Source: Leptothrix sp. (in: b-proteobacteria)
GTDB taxonomy: Bacteria; Pseudomonadota; Gammaproteobacteria; Burkholderiales; Burkholderiaceae_C
Direction of reading: 5' to 3'
Assembly (NCBI GenBank): GCA_013822685.1
Contig: PNKV01000014.1
Coordinates: 1-64,000 of the forward strand
DNA: 64,000 nucleotides
Position 1 is the stretch's first letter. Every line of letters starts with the position of its first letter. The notes under the pieces were generated by a model that had not been told where the DNA came from, did no database searches, and was given only the letters and a program-made list of their open reading frames with translations. This document shows positions 44,796 to 54,729 of this stretch, in pieces. The translations under genes and the position numbers were made by a program.

Positions 44796-46353
44796 TGACC
44801 AAGGTGCGGTCACCCTGATTGGCCCAACGTTGCGCCTCTTCGTTCAAGAGGTGCATGGTGCGTGGGCTGTGCTGGGCCCACTGTTCGTCCAACGTCAACA
44901 CGGCCTTGCCGCGTGAGGAGCGCAACTGCGCGACGTTGGCCGGCAAGGCCGTTCGCGCGTGGTGCAGGATGCTGGCCAGCCGCAGGCACAAGACCTGGTT
45001 CATCATGCCCGTGTCCTGGCGGTGGTCGGCCAGCTTGGTCAACTCGCCACGTTGGCCCAGCACCAGCCCGGCCAGATGGCGCAGTTGCGATTGCGAGAAG
45101 CCCGGCGCATCCACGTGGCCCAGCAGGTAGGCGCTGTGGCGGTGGTGGTCGTGGTGCGAGACCATCATGCCGATCTCGTGCACGGCGCAGGCCCAGCCCA
45201 ACTCGCGCGCGGCATCGGTGTCGGCTTGGTGGGTGCCATCTTCGTGCAGGCCCTCCCACAGCGCCAGGGCGCTTTGACGAACCCGTTCGGCTTGCGACAG
45301 GTCCACGTGAAAGCGCCGCTGCAGTTCGCGCACCGAGGTGTCGCGCTGGTCATGCTGCCGTTGGTTGCTCGCGGCCTCAATGCGCTCTTCCAGGTCGAAG
45401 ATCACCCCTTGGCGCAAGGCGCCCTTGGCGGGCTTGAGGGACTCGATGCCGAAGTGGATGGCCAGCGTGTACAGGATGGACAAGCCGCCGCCCAGCACCG
45501 CCTTGCGGTCGGGCTTCAGGCCAGCCAGGGTCAGCGCGTCCATCGAGCCGGCCTCCAGGCACTGCTCCATGCACCAGCGCAGGCCATCGGCCGTGATGCA
45601 GCCATCGCTGATCTGGTTGGCCACCAGGATCTGTGAAACGGCGCCCACCGTGCCTGAAGAGCCCAGGGCCTCGTTCCAATTGGCGCGGGCAAAGGGGGTC
45701 AGGGCTTCTTCAAGCTCGGCGCCTGCCGCGATCTGGGCGCTGCGAAACGCTTGGGCGGTGAAGCGCCCTTGCGGAAAATGCGCCATCGACAGGCTGACGC
45801 TGCCCACCCGGAATGATTCGGCGCGCAAGGCGCTGCGGCCGTGGCCCAGGATCATCTCCGTGGAGCGGCCCCCGATGTCGATGACCAGACGCGGCAGCTC
45901 GTTGGGCTGCAGGCGCGCCACGCCCTGGTAGATGAGTCGGGCTTCTTCGCGGCCTGAGATCACCTCGATCTCATGACCGAGCACCTGGTCTGCGCGTGCC
46001 AGAAAGGCATCGCGGTTGCGCGCTTCGCGCAGGGTTTGCGTGGCCACGGCGCGCACCTGCCAGGGCGCAAAGCCTTTCAGGCGTTGGGCGAAGCGGGCCA
46101 GGCAGGCCAGGCCGCGCTGGGTGGCGTCTTCGGTCAGCAATCCCTGGGCATCCAGGCCAGCGCCCAGGCGCACGGTTTCCTTCAAATAATCGATCCGCTT
46201 GTAGCGCCCTTTGCTCAGCTCGGCGATCTCCAGCCGGAAGCTGTTGGAGCCCATGTCGATCGAGGCCAACAAATGCGGCCATTCACTGGCTTCAAGAGGA
46301 AAGGAGGTGGCTCGCATCGGCTTGGCAGCGGTGTTCGTGTTCATATTGATCAT
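44779..46353 (-). CDS. ppx: Exopolyphosphatase / guanosine pentaphosphatase (Ppx/GppA)
   Basis: A 524-residue ASKHA-fold phosphatase. The N-terminal phosphate motif is LASIDMGSNSFRLEIAEL and the second is RLVIDIGGRSTEMILGHG. The C-terminal HD-like region has RVRQSALALWEG and CAVHEIGMMVSHHDHHRHSAYLLGH. It hydrolyses polyphosphate and possibly pppGpp. The longest frame adds 68 residues upstream with low complexity, so I set the start at MINMNT (46353); 46344 is equally possible. It diverges from the ZIP transporter across 48 bases. Confidence 0.92.
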   Translation of the reverse strand: MINMNTNTAAKPMRATSFPLEASEWPHLLASIDMGSNSFRLEIAELSKGRYKRIDYLKETVRLGAGLDAQGLLTEDATQRGLACLARFAQRLKGFAPWQVRAVATQTLREARNRDAFLARADQVLGHEIEVISGREEARLIYQGVARLQPNELPRLVIDIGGRSTEMILGHGRSALRAESFRVGSVSLSMAHFPQGRFTAQAFRSAQIAAGAELEEALTPFARANWNEALGSSGTVGAVSQILVANQISDGCITADGLRWCMEQCLEAGSMDALTLAGLKPDRKAVLGGGLSILYTLAIHFGIESLKPAKGALRQGVIFDLEERIEAASNQRQHDQRDTSVRELQRRFHVDLSQAERVRQSALALWEGLHEDGTHQADTDAARELGWACAVHEIGMMVSHHDHHRHSAYLLGHVDAPGFSQSQLRHLAGLVLGQRGELTKLADHRQDTGMMNQVLCLRLASILHHARTALPANVAQLRSSRGKAVLTLDEQWAQHSPRTMHLLNEEAQRWANQGDRTLVIKTEA

Positions 46354-46401
46354 TGTCTTCGCAATGTATGACGTCACGGTTGACAGCATTGCTAAGATCC
46401 G

Positions 46402-47175
46402 ATGATGACCTTGATTTACATCGTATTGGCCACCTTGTTGGGCGGCGTGGCTTCCGTGGTGCTGGCCGCCGCTTTGTCGGCCCCTCTTTTGAGCCTCATT
46501 GTTCGCCACCTGGTGAGTCTGTCGACCGGGGTCTTGCTGGGCACCGCATTGCTGCACGTGCTGCCCGAAGCGTTCGAATCATCCGTGGCGCCGCATGCCT
46601 TGTTCATGACCTTGCTGGCCGGCCTGATCTTTTTCTTCCTGTTGGAAAAGGCCGAGTTGTACCGCCATGGGCACCACCATGAGCACGATGGGCACCACCA
46701 CCACCATCACTTCGACCGGGAACAAGCAGGCCGGGGTGGCTGGAGCGTGTTGGTGGGCGACAGCATCCACAATTTTTGCGATGGCGTGATCATTGCCGCG
46801 TCATTCCTGGCAGATCCGCAAGTGGGCGTGGTGACGGCATTGGCCATCATCGCCCACGAAATACCGCAAGAGGTGGGCGACTACATCGTGCTGCTCAACG
46901 CGGGTTTTTCGCGCACCCGGGCCCTGGTCTACAACGCGATTTCGGGCTTGGCGGCGGTGGTGGGTGGCGTGCTGGGCTATGTGCTGATCGATCCCTGGCA
47001 GCACTACCTGCCCTACATGATGGTGGTGGCCTCCAGCAGCTTCGTCTATGTGGCGGTGGCCGACCTGATCCCGCAACTGCAGAAGCGGCTGAATTGGCGC
47101 GATACGTTTTTGCAGTTGTTCTGGCTGGTGGTGGGGTTGGTGATGATTGGGGCCATCGTACACAGCATGCATTGA
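46402..47175 (+). CDS. ZIP-family divalent metal transporter
   Basis: A 257-residue membrane protein with about eight helices. The central cytoplasmic loop is histidine-rich (HGHHHEHDGHHHHHHFD, about 92-108). Transmembrane metal-site motifs are HNFCDGVIIAASFLADP (helix IV) and AHEIPQEVGDYIVLL (helix V), as in ZupT-type importers. It probably imports zinc or iron; selectivity cannot be told. The structured repeat pair begins 15 bases after its stop codon. Confidence 0.93.
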   Translation: MMTLIYIVLATLLGGVASVVLAAALSAPLLSLIVRHLVSLSTGVLLGTALLHVLPEAFESSVAPHALFMTLLAGLIFFFLLEKAELYRHGHHHEHDGHHHHHHFDREQAGRGGWSVLVGDSIHNFCDGVIIAASFLADPQVGVVTALAIIAHEIPQEVGDYIVLLNAGFSRTRALVYNAISGLAAVVGGVLGYVLIDPWQHYLPYMMVVASSSFVYVAVADLIPQLQKRLNWRDTFLQLFWLVVGLVMIGAIVHSMH

Positions 47176-47189
47176 GCGTTTTTGTCCTG

Positions 47190-47434
47190 GCAGCGCGGGG
47201 TGGGGGATTCGGCGGAGGCGGGCGGGGCTCCTATGGTGGCGGTCCACCGCGTGGCGGCGGACTGCTCTCGGTGCTCGGCCACGGCGGGCGGCTGCGGAAC
47301 TCGCGCTGCGCGCTCAAACAGTCCTTGCCGACCCCTCGCTTTGCGAGGGGCAACCCGCCGTGGCCTGTGCTCCTCGACGCCCCCGAAGTCGCCCCGCCCG
47401 TCTCCGTCGAATCCCTGGTCCACCCCGCTGGTGG
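47190..47434 (-). repeat. Structured intergenic element, copy A
   Basis: A roughly 245-base element read on the minus strand and homologous throughout to copy B. Nested pairings: outer 25-base arms at 47204-47228 and 47391-47415 (23 of 25 complementary); inner 12-bp stem GGCCACGGCGGG at 47277-47288 with 47354-47365; hairpin CCCCTCGC TTT GCGAGGGG at 47332-47350; hairpin at 47242-47262. The conserved unpaired words TGTTTGAG and GAGTTCC (minus strand, 47313-47320 and 47296-47302) match copy B. Open frames across it are shadows. It may be a mobile intergenic repeat or a structured RNA. Confidence 0.75.
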
Positions 47435-47460
47435 CGCAGCACGATTGCACTGGTGGCAGG

Positions 47461-47721
47461 CCACCAGCGGAGCGAAACAGGGCTGGGGCGGTCTCCGGCG
47501 GGGCGCCTGGGTGGGCGCTGAGACGCACAGGACCGAGGTGGGCGCGCGGTAGCGCGCATCGTTAACTGACTGGCCGTGGTTGTTTGAGTGAAGCGGCCAA
47601 AGGCCGCGCAACGAGTTCCACGGCCCCACCTCGGTCCGAGCATCGAAGGCAGTCCCGCCAAAGGCGGGACCACCCACCTGAAGCCCTGCCGGAGACCGCC
47701 CCAGCCCGCGCCCCGCGCTCC
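47461..47721 (+). repeat. Structured intergenic element, copy B
   Basis: A roughly 261-base element on the plus strand, head to head with copy A across 26 bases. Both begin CCACCAGCGG and end near CCCCGCGCT. Nested pairings: outer 25-base arms at 47480-47504 and 47683-47707 (24 of 25); 13-bp stem GGACCGAGGTGGG at 47530-47542 with 47625-47637; GCGCGC hairpin at 47542-47557; 8-bp stem 47572-47579 with 47618-47625 enclosing GCGGCC AAA GGCCGC (47593-47607); and GTCCCGCC AAA GGCGGGAC at 47652-47670. Stem sequences differ from copy A while pairing is kept. Confidence 0.78.
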
Positions 47722-47733
47722 AAAGAAAAGCAC

Positions 47734-48657
47734 TCAGTCCTTGATCACCGAACTGGACCGCGTTGCAGCGATCCCCGCCAACACAATCAAGGCCATCCCC
47801 ACCAGCGACAACGCATTCACCGGATCATCAAACAGCCACACCCCCAACACGAAGGCGTGCGCAATGCCCAGGTATTGCAAGCTGGCCATGACCAAAGCCT
47901 GACCGCGCGCATAAGCCCGCGTCATGGCCAGCTGGGCCAAGGTGGCAAAGCCCCCAATGCCCAACAGCCAGACCCAGCCCATGGCGCTGGGCCGGTGCCA
48001 TGCCATCTGGCCGGTGCTGGCCATGACCAAGCTGATCAACAAGCCCGCCACCGTGCCAAACAGCGAAAAATAAAACACCACGCGGTGCTCTGGTTCGCCC
48101 GTGCGGCCCAGGCTGGCCACTTGCAGATAAGCCCAGGCCGACAACATGCCCGAGGCCAGGCCCAGCAGCCCTTCCAGCCATTGATCACGCTGCAGGGTAG
48201 GGCGCAGCACCAGCGCCACGCCGACAAAACCCACGGCCACTGCCAGCAGCAAAGAGGGCGGAATGCCTTTGCCCGGCAGTCCGCGCCAACGTCGCCACGC
48301 CAGCCGCAAACCCAGGAACACCGCCATCCAGACCGAGGACATGTAGTTCAGCGTCACGGCTGTGGACAGCGGCATGTGGGCAATGGCGTAGAACCACAAG
48401 GTCAGGGCAGACACACCCGCGAAGCCGCGCCACAAATGCAGCCGGGGCACCGCGGTCACCAAGGACAGGCGTTGATGCCACGCCAGCAAGGCCATCATCA
48501 CGGCACCCACCAGCCCCCGAAAGAACACGACTTCGCCAGTGGTGACCTCGACCGAGGCCTTCTTGACGCACACCCCCATGGCCGCGAACAGCAAGGTGGC
48601 GATCACCATCAACCCGGCAGCGGATTGACGCGAGGCCACCTTGACAAGCGCGTTCAC
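47734..48657 (-). CDS. EamA/DMT-superfamily transporter
   Basis: A 307-residue protein of ten predicted helices in two EamA repeats. It has IATLLFAAMGVCVKKASVEVTTGEVVFFRGLVGAVMM and a second half with LGIAHAFVLGVWLFDDPVNALSLVGMALIVLAGIAATR. Such carriers export amino acids, nucleobases or other metabolites; the substrate is unknown. I place the start at the GTG at 48657 because the longer frame overlaps the upstream oxygenase stop. It ends 13 bases from the structured repeat. It may be co-transcribed with the Rieske oxygenase. Confidence 0.85.
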   Translation of the reverse strand: MNALVKVASRQSAAGLMVIATLLFAAMGVCVKKASVEVTTGEVVFFRGLVGAVMMALLAWHQRLSLVTAVPRLHLWRGFAGVSALTLWFYAIAHMPLSTAVTLNYMSSVWMAVFLGLRLAWRRWRGLPGKGIPPSLLLAVAVGFVGVALVLRPTLQRDQWLEGLLGLASGMLSAWAYLQVASLGRTGEPEHRVVFYFSLFGTVAGLLISLVMASTGQMAWHRPSAMGWVWLLGIGGFATLAQLAMTRAYARGQALVMASLQYLGIAHAFVLGVWLFDDPVNALSLVGMALIVLAGIAATRSSSVIKD

Positions 48658-48676
48658 GGGGCGGTGCGCTTTTTCA

Positions 48677-49804
48677 TCACTCGTCGCGGAAATCCATGGT
48701 GCGGCGGTACCACTCGTGGAAGTGCTGCATGCCGTCTTCCATCGGGCTTTGATACGGGCCGACTTCGTTGTCACCGCGCAGCATCAAGGCCTTGCGGCCG
48801 GCGTCCATGCGTTCGGCGATCTCGTCGTCTTCCACGCAGGTCTCCATGTAGGCGGCCTGGTGTGCTTCCACAAATTCGCGCTCGAATGCGACGATCTCTT
48901 CGGGGTAGTAGAACTCGACCACGTTGAGCGTTTTCTGCGGCCCTTGCGGGTACATGTTCGACACCACCAGCACGTGCGGATACCACTCCACCATCATCGT
49001 GGGGTAGTACGTGAGCCACACGGCGCCTTGCGTGGGCTTTTCGCCGTTGCCGTGCTTCATGACCACGTCGTGCCACTTCTTGTAGGTGGCCGAGCCCGGG
49101 CGGTCAAAGTTCTTGGCCACGCCCACGGTCTGCACCGAGTACTCGCGCGCCATGTCCCAGCTCAGGTCGTCGCAGGTCACGAAGTTGCCCAGGCCAGGGT
49201 GGAAGGGCCCGACGTGGTAGTCCTCCAGGTAGACCTCGATGAAGGTCTTCCAGTTGTAGTTGCACTCGTGCAGCTCGACCTTGTCCAGCACGAAGCCGGT
49301 GAAGTCGAGGTCACCACCGGGCGCAAAGCGCGGCGACATGCCGGCCAGGTCAGCAGCCACGTCGCGGCCGTTGTCTTCAAAGATCAGGCCATTCCAGTCG
49401 CGAACCTTGTAGTTGTTCAGGTTCAGGCAGGGGTCGTGGTCGAAGTGCGGCGCGCCGATCAGTTGGCCGTGCAGGTCGTAAGTCCAGCGGTGCAGGGGGC
49501 AGACCACGTTGTGGCGACTGTTGCCGCGCCCGCGCAGCATCACGGCCTGCCGGTGACGGCAGACGTTGGAAATCAGCTCGACGCCTTTTTCAGTGCGCAC
49601 GAGCACGCGGCCTTCGCTCTCTTGAGGCAGTGCATAGTAATCGCCGACCTCGGGCACCGAAAGGGCGTGCCCCAGGTAGCGAGGACCGGACTGAAAGATG
49701 CGTTCGAGCTCCCGCTGATAAAGTACTTCATCGAAGTAGCTGGAAACAGGCAGCTGCGTGCGGCTGCGGGCGAGAGCATTGAGCGCAGGACTCAGGTCGG
49801 ACAT
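48677..49804 (-). CDS. Rieske 2Fe-2S aromatic-ring-hydroxylating oxygenase alpha subunit
   Basis: A 375-residue oxygenase. The Rieske cluster ligands are Cys82/His84 in VCRHRQAVML and Cys102/His105 in CPLHRWTYD. The mononuclear iron site follows in NYNWKTFIEVYLEDYHVGPFHPGLG (Asn, Asp, His, His). The family includes choline monooxygenase-like and carnitine oxygenase-type enzymes; the substrate is not identifiable. No beta subunit or reductase is adjacent, so it must use a distant reductase. The start at 49804 (MSDLSPALNALA) is preceded by GGGGATC; 49822 is possible. Confidence 0.87.
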   Translation of the reverse strand: MSDLSPALNALARSRTQLPVSSYFDEVLYQRELERIFQSGPRYLGHALSVPEVGDYYALPQESEGRVLVRTEKGVELISNVCRHRQAVMLRGRGNSRHNVVCPLHRWTYDLHGQLIGAPHFDHDPCLNLNNYKVRDWNGLIFEDNGRDVAADLAGMSPRFAPGGDLDFTGFVLDKVELHECNYNWKTFIEVYLEDYHVGPFHPGLGNFVTCDDLSWDMAREYSVQTVGVAKNFDRPGSATYKKWHDVVMKHGNGEKPTQGAVWLTYYPTMMVEWYPHVLVVSNMYPQGPQKTLNVVEFYYPEEIVAFEREFVEAHQAAYMETCVEDDEIAERMDAGRKALMLRGDNEVGPYQSPMEDGMQHFHEWYRRTMDFRDE

Positions 49805-50050
49805 GATCCCCAGGTTCTCCAAAAACCTATGTCAACCAAACCTCGGCCGCAGCCGAGGACCACCCCGATTCGTGACGGGAAAACCCGAAATTGTACCCGC
49901 CGGGCAAATGGTGGGGCTCGGTAAGGTCAAGCACCCACCCCAGACCGGGGGCCGCGCTGAACTTCCCACGGGGGCCGAAGTCTACATTTGGCCCTTCAGG
50001 CGAAATAGAATACGCGTTTGCCCTCACGCCGGGCTTGCCCGGGCGACACC

Positions 50051-50305
50051 ATGGCCAAAATCCCCGTTCCTGCTGCAGATCCCTCCCAAGAACCGCCCTT
50101 GCCGTCCACTTACGAGGAGGCTCAGTCGGAACTGGAACGCCTGGTGAGCCAGATGGAGTCCGGTCAATTGCCCCTGGACGGTCTGCTGACCAGCTACCGG
50201 CGCGGCGCGCAGTTGCTGCAATTCTGCCGCGCGCGGCTGGAGGCAGTGGAGGCCCAGGTGAAGTTGCTGGAAGACGGCCAACTCAAACCCTGGGACGCGG
50301 CATGA
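50051..50305 (+). CDS. xseB: Exodeoxyribonuclease VII small subunit
   Basis: An 84-residue protein of standard XseB size with the family core [54 protein letters not shown], two helices of a coiled coil. It combines with XseA to degrade single-stranded DNA. The start at 50051 fits family length. ispA begins within its last codon (GCATGA), the common xseB-ispA-dxs operon. Confidence 0.94.
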   Translation: MAKIPVPAADPSQEPPLPSTYEEAQSELERLVSQMESGQLPLDGLLTSYRRGAQLLQFCRARLEAVEAQVKLLEDGQLKPWDAA

Positions 50306-51231
50306 ACCCCCAGGCTTATGCCGACTGGTCATCCCAGGTGCTGAGCCGCGTTGAATCGGCGCTGGATGAGTGGGTGCCGCTTGAGGCGCCGGCTGGCTTG
50401 GGCGAGGCAATGCGCTACGGCGTGCTGGACGGGGGCAAACGCCTGCGGGCCCTGCTGGTGATGGCCGCCGCGCAAGCCGCCGGGGCCGAGCAAACGCCCG
50501 CCGGCCAGGACGCCGCCTTGCGCGCGGCGTGTGCCGTTGAACTGATCCACGCCTATTCCCTGGTCCACGACGACATGCCCTGCATGGACAACGACGTGCT
50601 GCGCCGGGGCAAGCCCACGGTCCACGTGCAGTTTGGCGAGGCCCGGGCCATGTTGGCTGGCGATGCCCTGCAGGCCTTGGCCTTTGAGGTGTTGACGCCG
50701 GACGTTTGCCCCGCCGACCTGGTGATGCGGGCGCCCATCCAGGCCCGTTTGTGCCGCCTGCTGGCGCGCTCCGCCGGGCAAGCTGGCATGGCGGGCGGGC
50801 AGGCCATTGACCTGGCCAGCATTGGCATGGCGCTCGACGAAACCGCGCTGCGCGACATGCACCACCGCAAAACTGGTGCCCTGCTGCGCGCCAGTGTGCA
50901 AATGGGCGCGGCCAGCGCTGGCATCGACGAATCCGGCCCGATCTGGGAAGCGTTCAGCCACTATGGCGACGCCATGGGCTTGGCTTTTCAGGTGGTTGAT
51001 GACATTCTGGACGCCACACAGCCCTCCGACACCCTGGGCAAGACCGCGGGCAAGGACGCCGACGCCAACAAACCCACCTATGTGAGCCTGCTGGGCCTGG
51101 CCCAGGCCCGAGCCGAGGTTGACCGCTTGCTGCGGCAAGCTCAGGATGCCCTGTCGGGCAGCGGTTTGTCGCTCGAGCGAACCCAGGCCTTGTCCGCCTT
51201 GGCCGACCGCATCGTGCACCGCGACCATTGA
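50302..51231 (+). CDS. ispA: Farnesyl diphosphate synthase
   Basis: A 309-residue polyprenyl synthase. The two aspartate-rich motifs are present: DDMPCMDND (first) and DDILDAT (second). [12 protein letters not shown] and [20 protein letters not shown] are further family segments. It makes farnesyl diphosphate for ubiquinone, undecaprenyl phosphate and other isoprenoids. The start at 50302 overlaps the xseB stop by 4 bases; the longest frame extends 137 codons further and is a shadow. dxs follows after 39 bases. Confidence 0.96.
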   Translation: MNPQAYADWSSQVLSRVESALDEWVPLEAPAGLGEAMRYGVLDGGKRLRALLVMAAAQAAGAEQTPAGQDAALRAACAVELIHAYSLVHDDMPCMDNDVLRRGKPTVHVQFGEARAMLAGDALQALAFEVLTPDVCPADLVMRAPIQARLCRLLARSAGQAGMAGGQAIDLASIGMALDETALRDMHHRKTGALLRASVQMGAASAGIDESGPIWEAFSHYGDAMGLAFQVVDDILDATQPSDTLGKTAGKDADANKPTYVSLLGLAQARAEVDRLLRQAQDALSGSGLSLERTQALSALADRIVHRDH

Positions 51232-51270
51232 TCCCGACAACAACACTCCATGCCCCAAGGAAGTCCACCC

Positions 51271-53211
51271 ATGAACGCCACCCTGCTGTCCAGGATCGAG
51301 ACACCCGCCGATGTCAGGCGCCTGTCCCGCCTTGAGCTCAAACAACTGGCGGGCGAGTTGCGCGAGTACTTGCTGCAAAGCGTGTCGCGCACCGGTGGGC
51401 ATTTGTCGTCGAACCTCGGCACGGTGGAGCTGACGATCGCGCTGCACTACGTGTTCAACACGCCCGATGACCGCCTGGTGTGGGACGTGGGCCACCAGAC
51501 CTACCCGCACAAGATCCTGACCGGCCGGCGCGACCGCATGCCCACGCTGCGCCAGATGGGTGGCATGAGCGGCTTCCCCCGCCGCGACGAGAGCGAGTAC
51601 GACACCTTCGGCACGGCGCACTCGTCCACATCCATCTCTGCCGCTTTGGGCATGGCCCTGGGCGCGCAACTGCGCGGCGAGGCCCGCAAGGCCGTGGCCA
51701 TCATTGGTGATGGTGCCATGACGGCGGGCATGGCCTTCGAGGCACTGAACAACGCCGGCGTGCCGCACAACGGGCGCCCGGCCGATGTGCTGGTGGTGCT
51801 GAACGACAACGACATGTCGATTTCTCCGCCAGTGGGCGCGTTGAATCGCTACCTGGCGCGTTTGATGTCGGGCCGTTTTTACTCTGCCGCGCGTGAAGGC
51901 GCCAAGCAGGTGCTGCGCAACGCGCCGCCCTTGTTCGAGCTGGTCAAGAAGCTGGAAGAGCACGCCAAGGGCATGGTCGTGCCCGCCACCATTTTTGAAG
52001 AGTTCGGCTTCAACTATGTCGGCCCCATTGATGGCCACGACCTCGACTCGTTGATCCCCACGCTGGAAAACCTGCGCGACCTGAGCGGCCCGCAGTTCCT
52101 GCACGTGGTGACCAAGAAGGGTTATGGCTACAAGCTGGCCGAGGCCGATCCCATCGCGTACCACGGCCCTGGCAAGTTCGACCCGGCCGTGGGCCTGGTC
52201 AAGGCGGCTGCCTCAAGCGAGCCGCCCAAGCCGACCTTCACGCAGGTGTTCGGCCAGTGGCTGTGCGACATGGCCGCGCACGACACCCGCTTGGTGGGCA
52301 TCACGCCCGCCATGCGCGAAGGCTCGGGCATGGTCGAGTTCCACCAGAAATACCCTGGCCGCTATTTCGACGTGGGCATCGCCGAGCAGCACGCGGTGAC
52401 CTTCGCCGCCGGCATGGCGTGCGAAGGGCTCAAGCCCGTGGTCGCCATCTACTCGACCTTCTTGCAGCGTGGCTACGACCAGTTGATCCACGACGTGGCC
52501 ATCCAGAACCTGCCCGTGGTGTTCGCGCTGGACCGCGCTGGCATCGTGGGGGCCGATGGTGCGACGCACATGGGTGCGTTCGACATCGCCTTTGTGCGCT
52601 GCATTCCCAACATGAGCATGCTGACGCCTGCCGACGAGAACGAATGCCGCCAGGCGCTCAGCGCGGCCTTCATGCAGCAGCACCCGGTGTGCGTGCGCTA
52701 TCCGCGTGGTGCGGGTGCGGGCGTGGCGGTGTCCAGCGACCTGCAACCCATGCCTTGGGGCAAGGGTGAAGTGCGCCGCACCAGCCAGGCCGCGAGCGGC
52801 CAGCGCGTGGCCATTCTGGCGTTTGGCACCTTGCTTTACCCCGCCTTGAAGGCCGCAGAAGGCCTGGACGCCACCGTGGCCAACATGCGTTTCGTCAAGC
52901 CGCTGGACACCGAGTTGCTGTTGGAGCTGGCCAGCAACCACGATGCCTTCGTGACCGTGGAAGAGGGTTGCGTGCAAGGGGGCGCCGGATCGGCCGTGGC
53001 CGAGGCCTTGAGCAAGGCGGGCATCACCAAGCCTTTGGTGATCCTGGGGCTGCCGGACGAATTTGTGGAGCACGGCGACCCGGTCAAGCTGATGTCGATG
53101 TGCGGGCTGGATGCGGCGGGTATCGAGAAAACTGTTCGCGAGCGCTTGCCTCAGATGGTGGGTGTGCATGCAGGCGCGGACGCCTCAAACGTGACCGCAT
53201 TGCGCGGGTAA
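51271..53211 (+). CDS. dxs: 1-deoxy-D-xylulose-5-phosphate synthase
   Basis: A 646-residue thiamine-diphosphate enzyme. The TPP-binding segment is [21 protein letters not shown] followed by [17 protein letters not shown]. Later motifs are [20 protein letters not shown] (catalytic Glu region) and [18 protein letters not shown]. It joins pyruvate and glyceraldehyde-3-phosphate in the first MEP-pathway step. An AAGGAAG site supports 51271. It ends the xseB-ispA-dxs operon, linking precursor and chain-building steps. Confidence 0.97.
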   Translation: MNATLLSRIETPADVRRLSRLELKQLAGELREYLLQSVSRTGGHLSSNLGTVELTIALHYVFNTPDDRLVWDVGHQTYPHKILTGRRDRMPTLRQMGGMSGFPRRDESEYDTFGTAHSSTSISAALGMALGAQLRGEARKAVAIIGDGAMTAGMAFEALNNAGVPHNGRPADVLVVLNDNDMSISPPVGALNRYLARLMSGRFYSAAREGAKQVLRNAPPLFELVKKLEEHAKGMVVPATIFEEFGFNYVGPIDGHDLDSLIPTLENLRDLSGPQFLHVVTKKGYGYKLAEADPIAYHGPGKFDPAVGLVKAAASSEPPKPTFTQVFGQWLCDMAAHDTRLVGITPAMREGSGMVEFHQKYPGRYFDVGIAEQHAVTFAAGMACEGLKPVVAIYSTFLQRGYDQLIHDVAIQNLPVVFALDRAGIVGADGATHMGAFDIAFVRCIPNMSMLTPADENECRQALSAAFMQQHPVCVRYPRGAGAGVAVSSDLQPMPWGKGEVRRTSQAASGQRVAILAFGTLLYPALKAAEGLDATVANMRFVKPLDTELLLELASNHDAFVTVEEGCVQGGAGSAVAEALSKAGITKPLVILGLPDEFVEHGDPVKLMSMCGLDAAGIEKTVRERLPQMVGVHAGADASNVTALRG

Positions 53212-53298
53212 GCAACTCGCCGGTCACGGGTTCATCCAAACAACGAGGCCCGTGAGGCCAGTGGCGCGGCCCTAAACCGACCTCGACTTGGCGCAATG

Positions 53299-54696
53299 TC
53301 AGCCCAGGCGGCTCCGGTGCCTTGCCACCTGCGCGCGCACCTGCTCAGGCGCCGTGCCGCCCAGCAGGTTGCGGGCGTTCAATGACCCGCGCAATGACAA
53401 CACCTCGAACACATCGTGCTCGATGGCCGGGTTGTAGTCCTTGAGCTTGTCCAGCGGCAACTCCGACAAATCCACGCCCAGCGCGATGGCGTCTTTCACG
53501 GCATGCGCCACCACCTCGTGGGCATCGCGGAAGGGCAGGCCCTTCTTGACCAGGTAGTCGGCCAGGTCGGTGGCGGTGGCGTAGCCCTTCTTGGCCGCAC
53601 GCTCCATGGCCTCCGGCTTGACGGTGATGCCACCGGCCATTTCCGCGAAGATGCGCAGCGTGTCCTTGAGCGTGTCGACCGTGTCGAACAAGGGCTCCTT
53701 GTCTTCCTGGTTGTCCTTGTTGTAGGCCAGGGGCTGGCCCTTCATCAGGGTGATCAGGCCCATCAGGTGGCCCACCACGCGGCCAGTCTTGCCGCGCGCC
53801 AATTCGGGCACGTCGGGGTTCTTCTTCTGCGGCATGATCGATGAGCCGGTGCAGAAGCGATCTGCCAGGTCGATGAAGCCAAACGATTGGCTCATCCACA
53901 AGATCAGCTCTTCGCTGAAGCGCGAGATGTGCACCATCACCAGTGACGCGGCGGCGGTGAATTCAATGGCGAAGTCGCGGTCGCTGACGGCGTCCAGGCT
54001 GTTTTGCGAAACGCCTTCGAAACCCAGCGTGCGGGCCACGCGTTCGCGGTCCAGCGGGTAGCTGGTGCCGGCCAGGGCAGCAGAGCCCAGGGGCAGTCGG
54101 TTGATGCGCTTGCGCAGGTCCAGCAAGCGCTCGGCGTCACGGGCGAACATTTCCACATAGGCCAGCAGGTGGTGGCCAAAAGCCACAGGCTGGGCCACTT
54201 GCAGGTGGGTGAAGCCCGGCAGGATGGTCTCGGCGTTCTGCTCGGCCACGGCCACCAGGGCTTTTTGCAGCTCGGTCAGCAGCACGCCGATTTCATCGAC
54301 CTCGCCGCGCAGCCACAGGCGCACGTCGGTGGCGACCTGGTCGTTGCGTGAGCGGCCGGTGTGCAGGCGTTTGCCAGCGTCGCCCACCAGGGTGGTCAAG
54401 CGCGCCTCGATGTTCAGGTGCACGTCTTCCAGGTCGAGCTTCCACTCGAACTGGCCTGCTTCGATCTCTTGCGTGATCTGGGCCATGCCTTTTTCGATGG
54501 ACGCCCAATCGGCGGCCGAGATCAGGCCTTGGGCGTGCAGCATTTCAGCATGCGCGAGCGAGCCCTGGATGTCCGCGCGCCACAGCCGTTTGTCGAAAAA
54601 CACGCTGGCGGTGTAGCGTTTGACCAGGTCGCTCATCGGCTCTGAAAAGAGGGCCGACCAGGCCTGGGACTTGGTGTCGAGTTGATTTGTGCTCAT
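53299..54696 (-). CDS. argH: Argininosuccinate lyase
   Basis: A 465-residue lyase. The superfamily signature is [24 protein letters not shown] (mobile catalytic loop with the active serine). [25 protein letters not shown] and [20 protein letters not shown] supply the other active-site parts. It splits argininosuccinate into arginine and fumarate. Start at 54696 gives a normal N-terminus. It is divergent from the AlgZ-type kinase over 33 bases. Confidence 0.97.
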   Translation of the reverse strand: MSTNQLDTKSQAWSALFSEPMSDLVKRYTASVFFDKRLWRADIQGSLAHAEMLHAQGLISAADWASIEKGMAQITQEIEAGQFEWKLDLEDVHLNIEARLTTLVGDAGKRLHTGRSRNDQVATDVRLWLRGEVDEIGVLLTELQKALVAVAEQNAETILPGFTHLQVAQPVAFGHHLLAYVEMFARDAERLLDLRKRINRLPLGSAALAGTSYPLDRERVARTLGFEGVSQNSLDAVSDRDFAIEFTAAASLVMVHISRFSEELILWMSQSFGFIDLADRFCTGSSIMPQKKNPDVPELARGKTGRVVGHLMGLITLMKGQPLAYNKDNQEDKEPLFDTVDTLKDTLRIFAEMAGGITVKPEAMERAAKKGYATATDLADYLVKKGLPFRDAHEVVAHAVKDAIALGVDLSELPLDKLKDYNPAIEHDVFEVLSLRGSLNARNLLGGTAPEQVRAQVARHRSRLG

Positions 54697-54729
54697 GGCG
54701 CAGCGCGGTTGGGCGAGAATGTTCCAACC

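Noticed and set aside
47231..47733. Several overlapping open frames of 120-160 codons on both strands in the intergenic repeat region
   Set aside because: They cross the nested palindromes, have low-complexity Arg/Pro/Gly composition, lack ribosome-binding sites and are not consistent between copies A and B.
50329..52164. 611-codon minus-strand open frame across ispA and dxs
   Set aside because: Antisense shadow in high-GC sequence; both sense genes are unambiguous.
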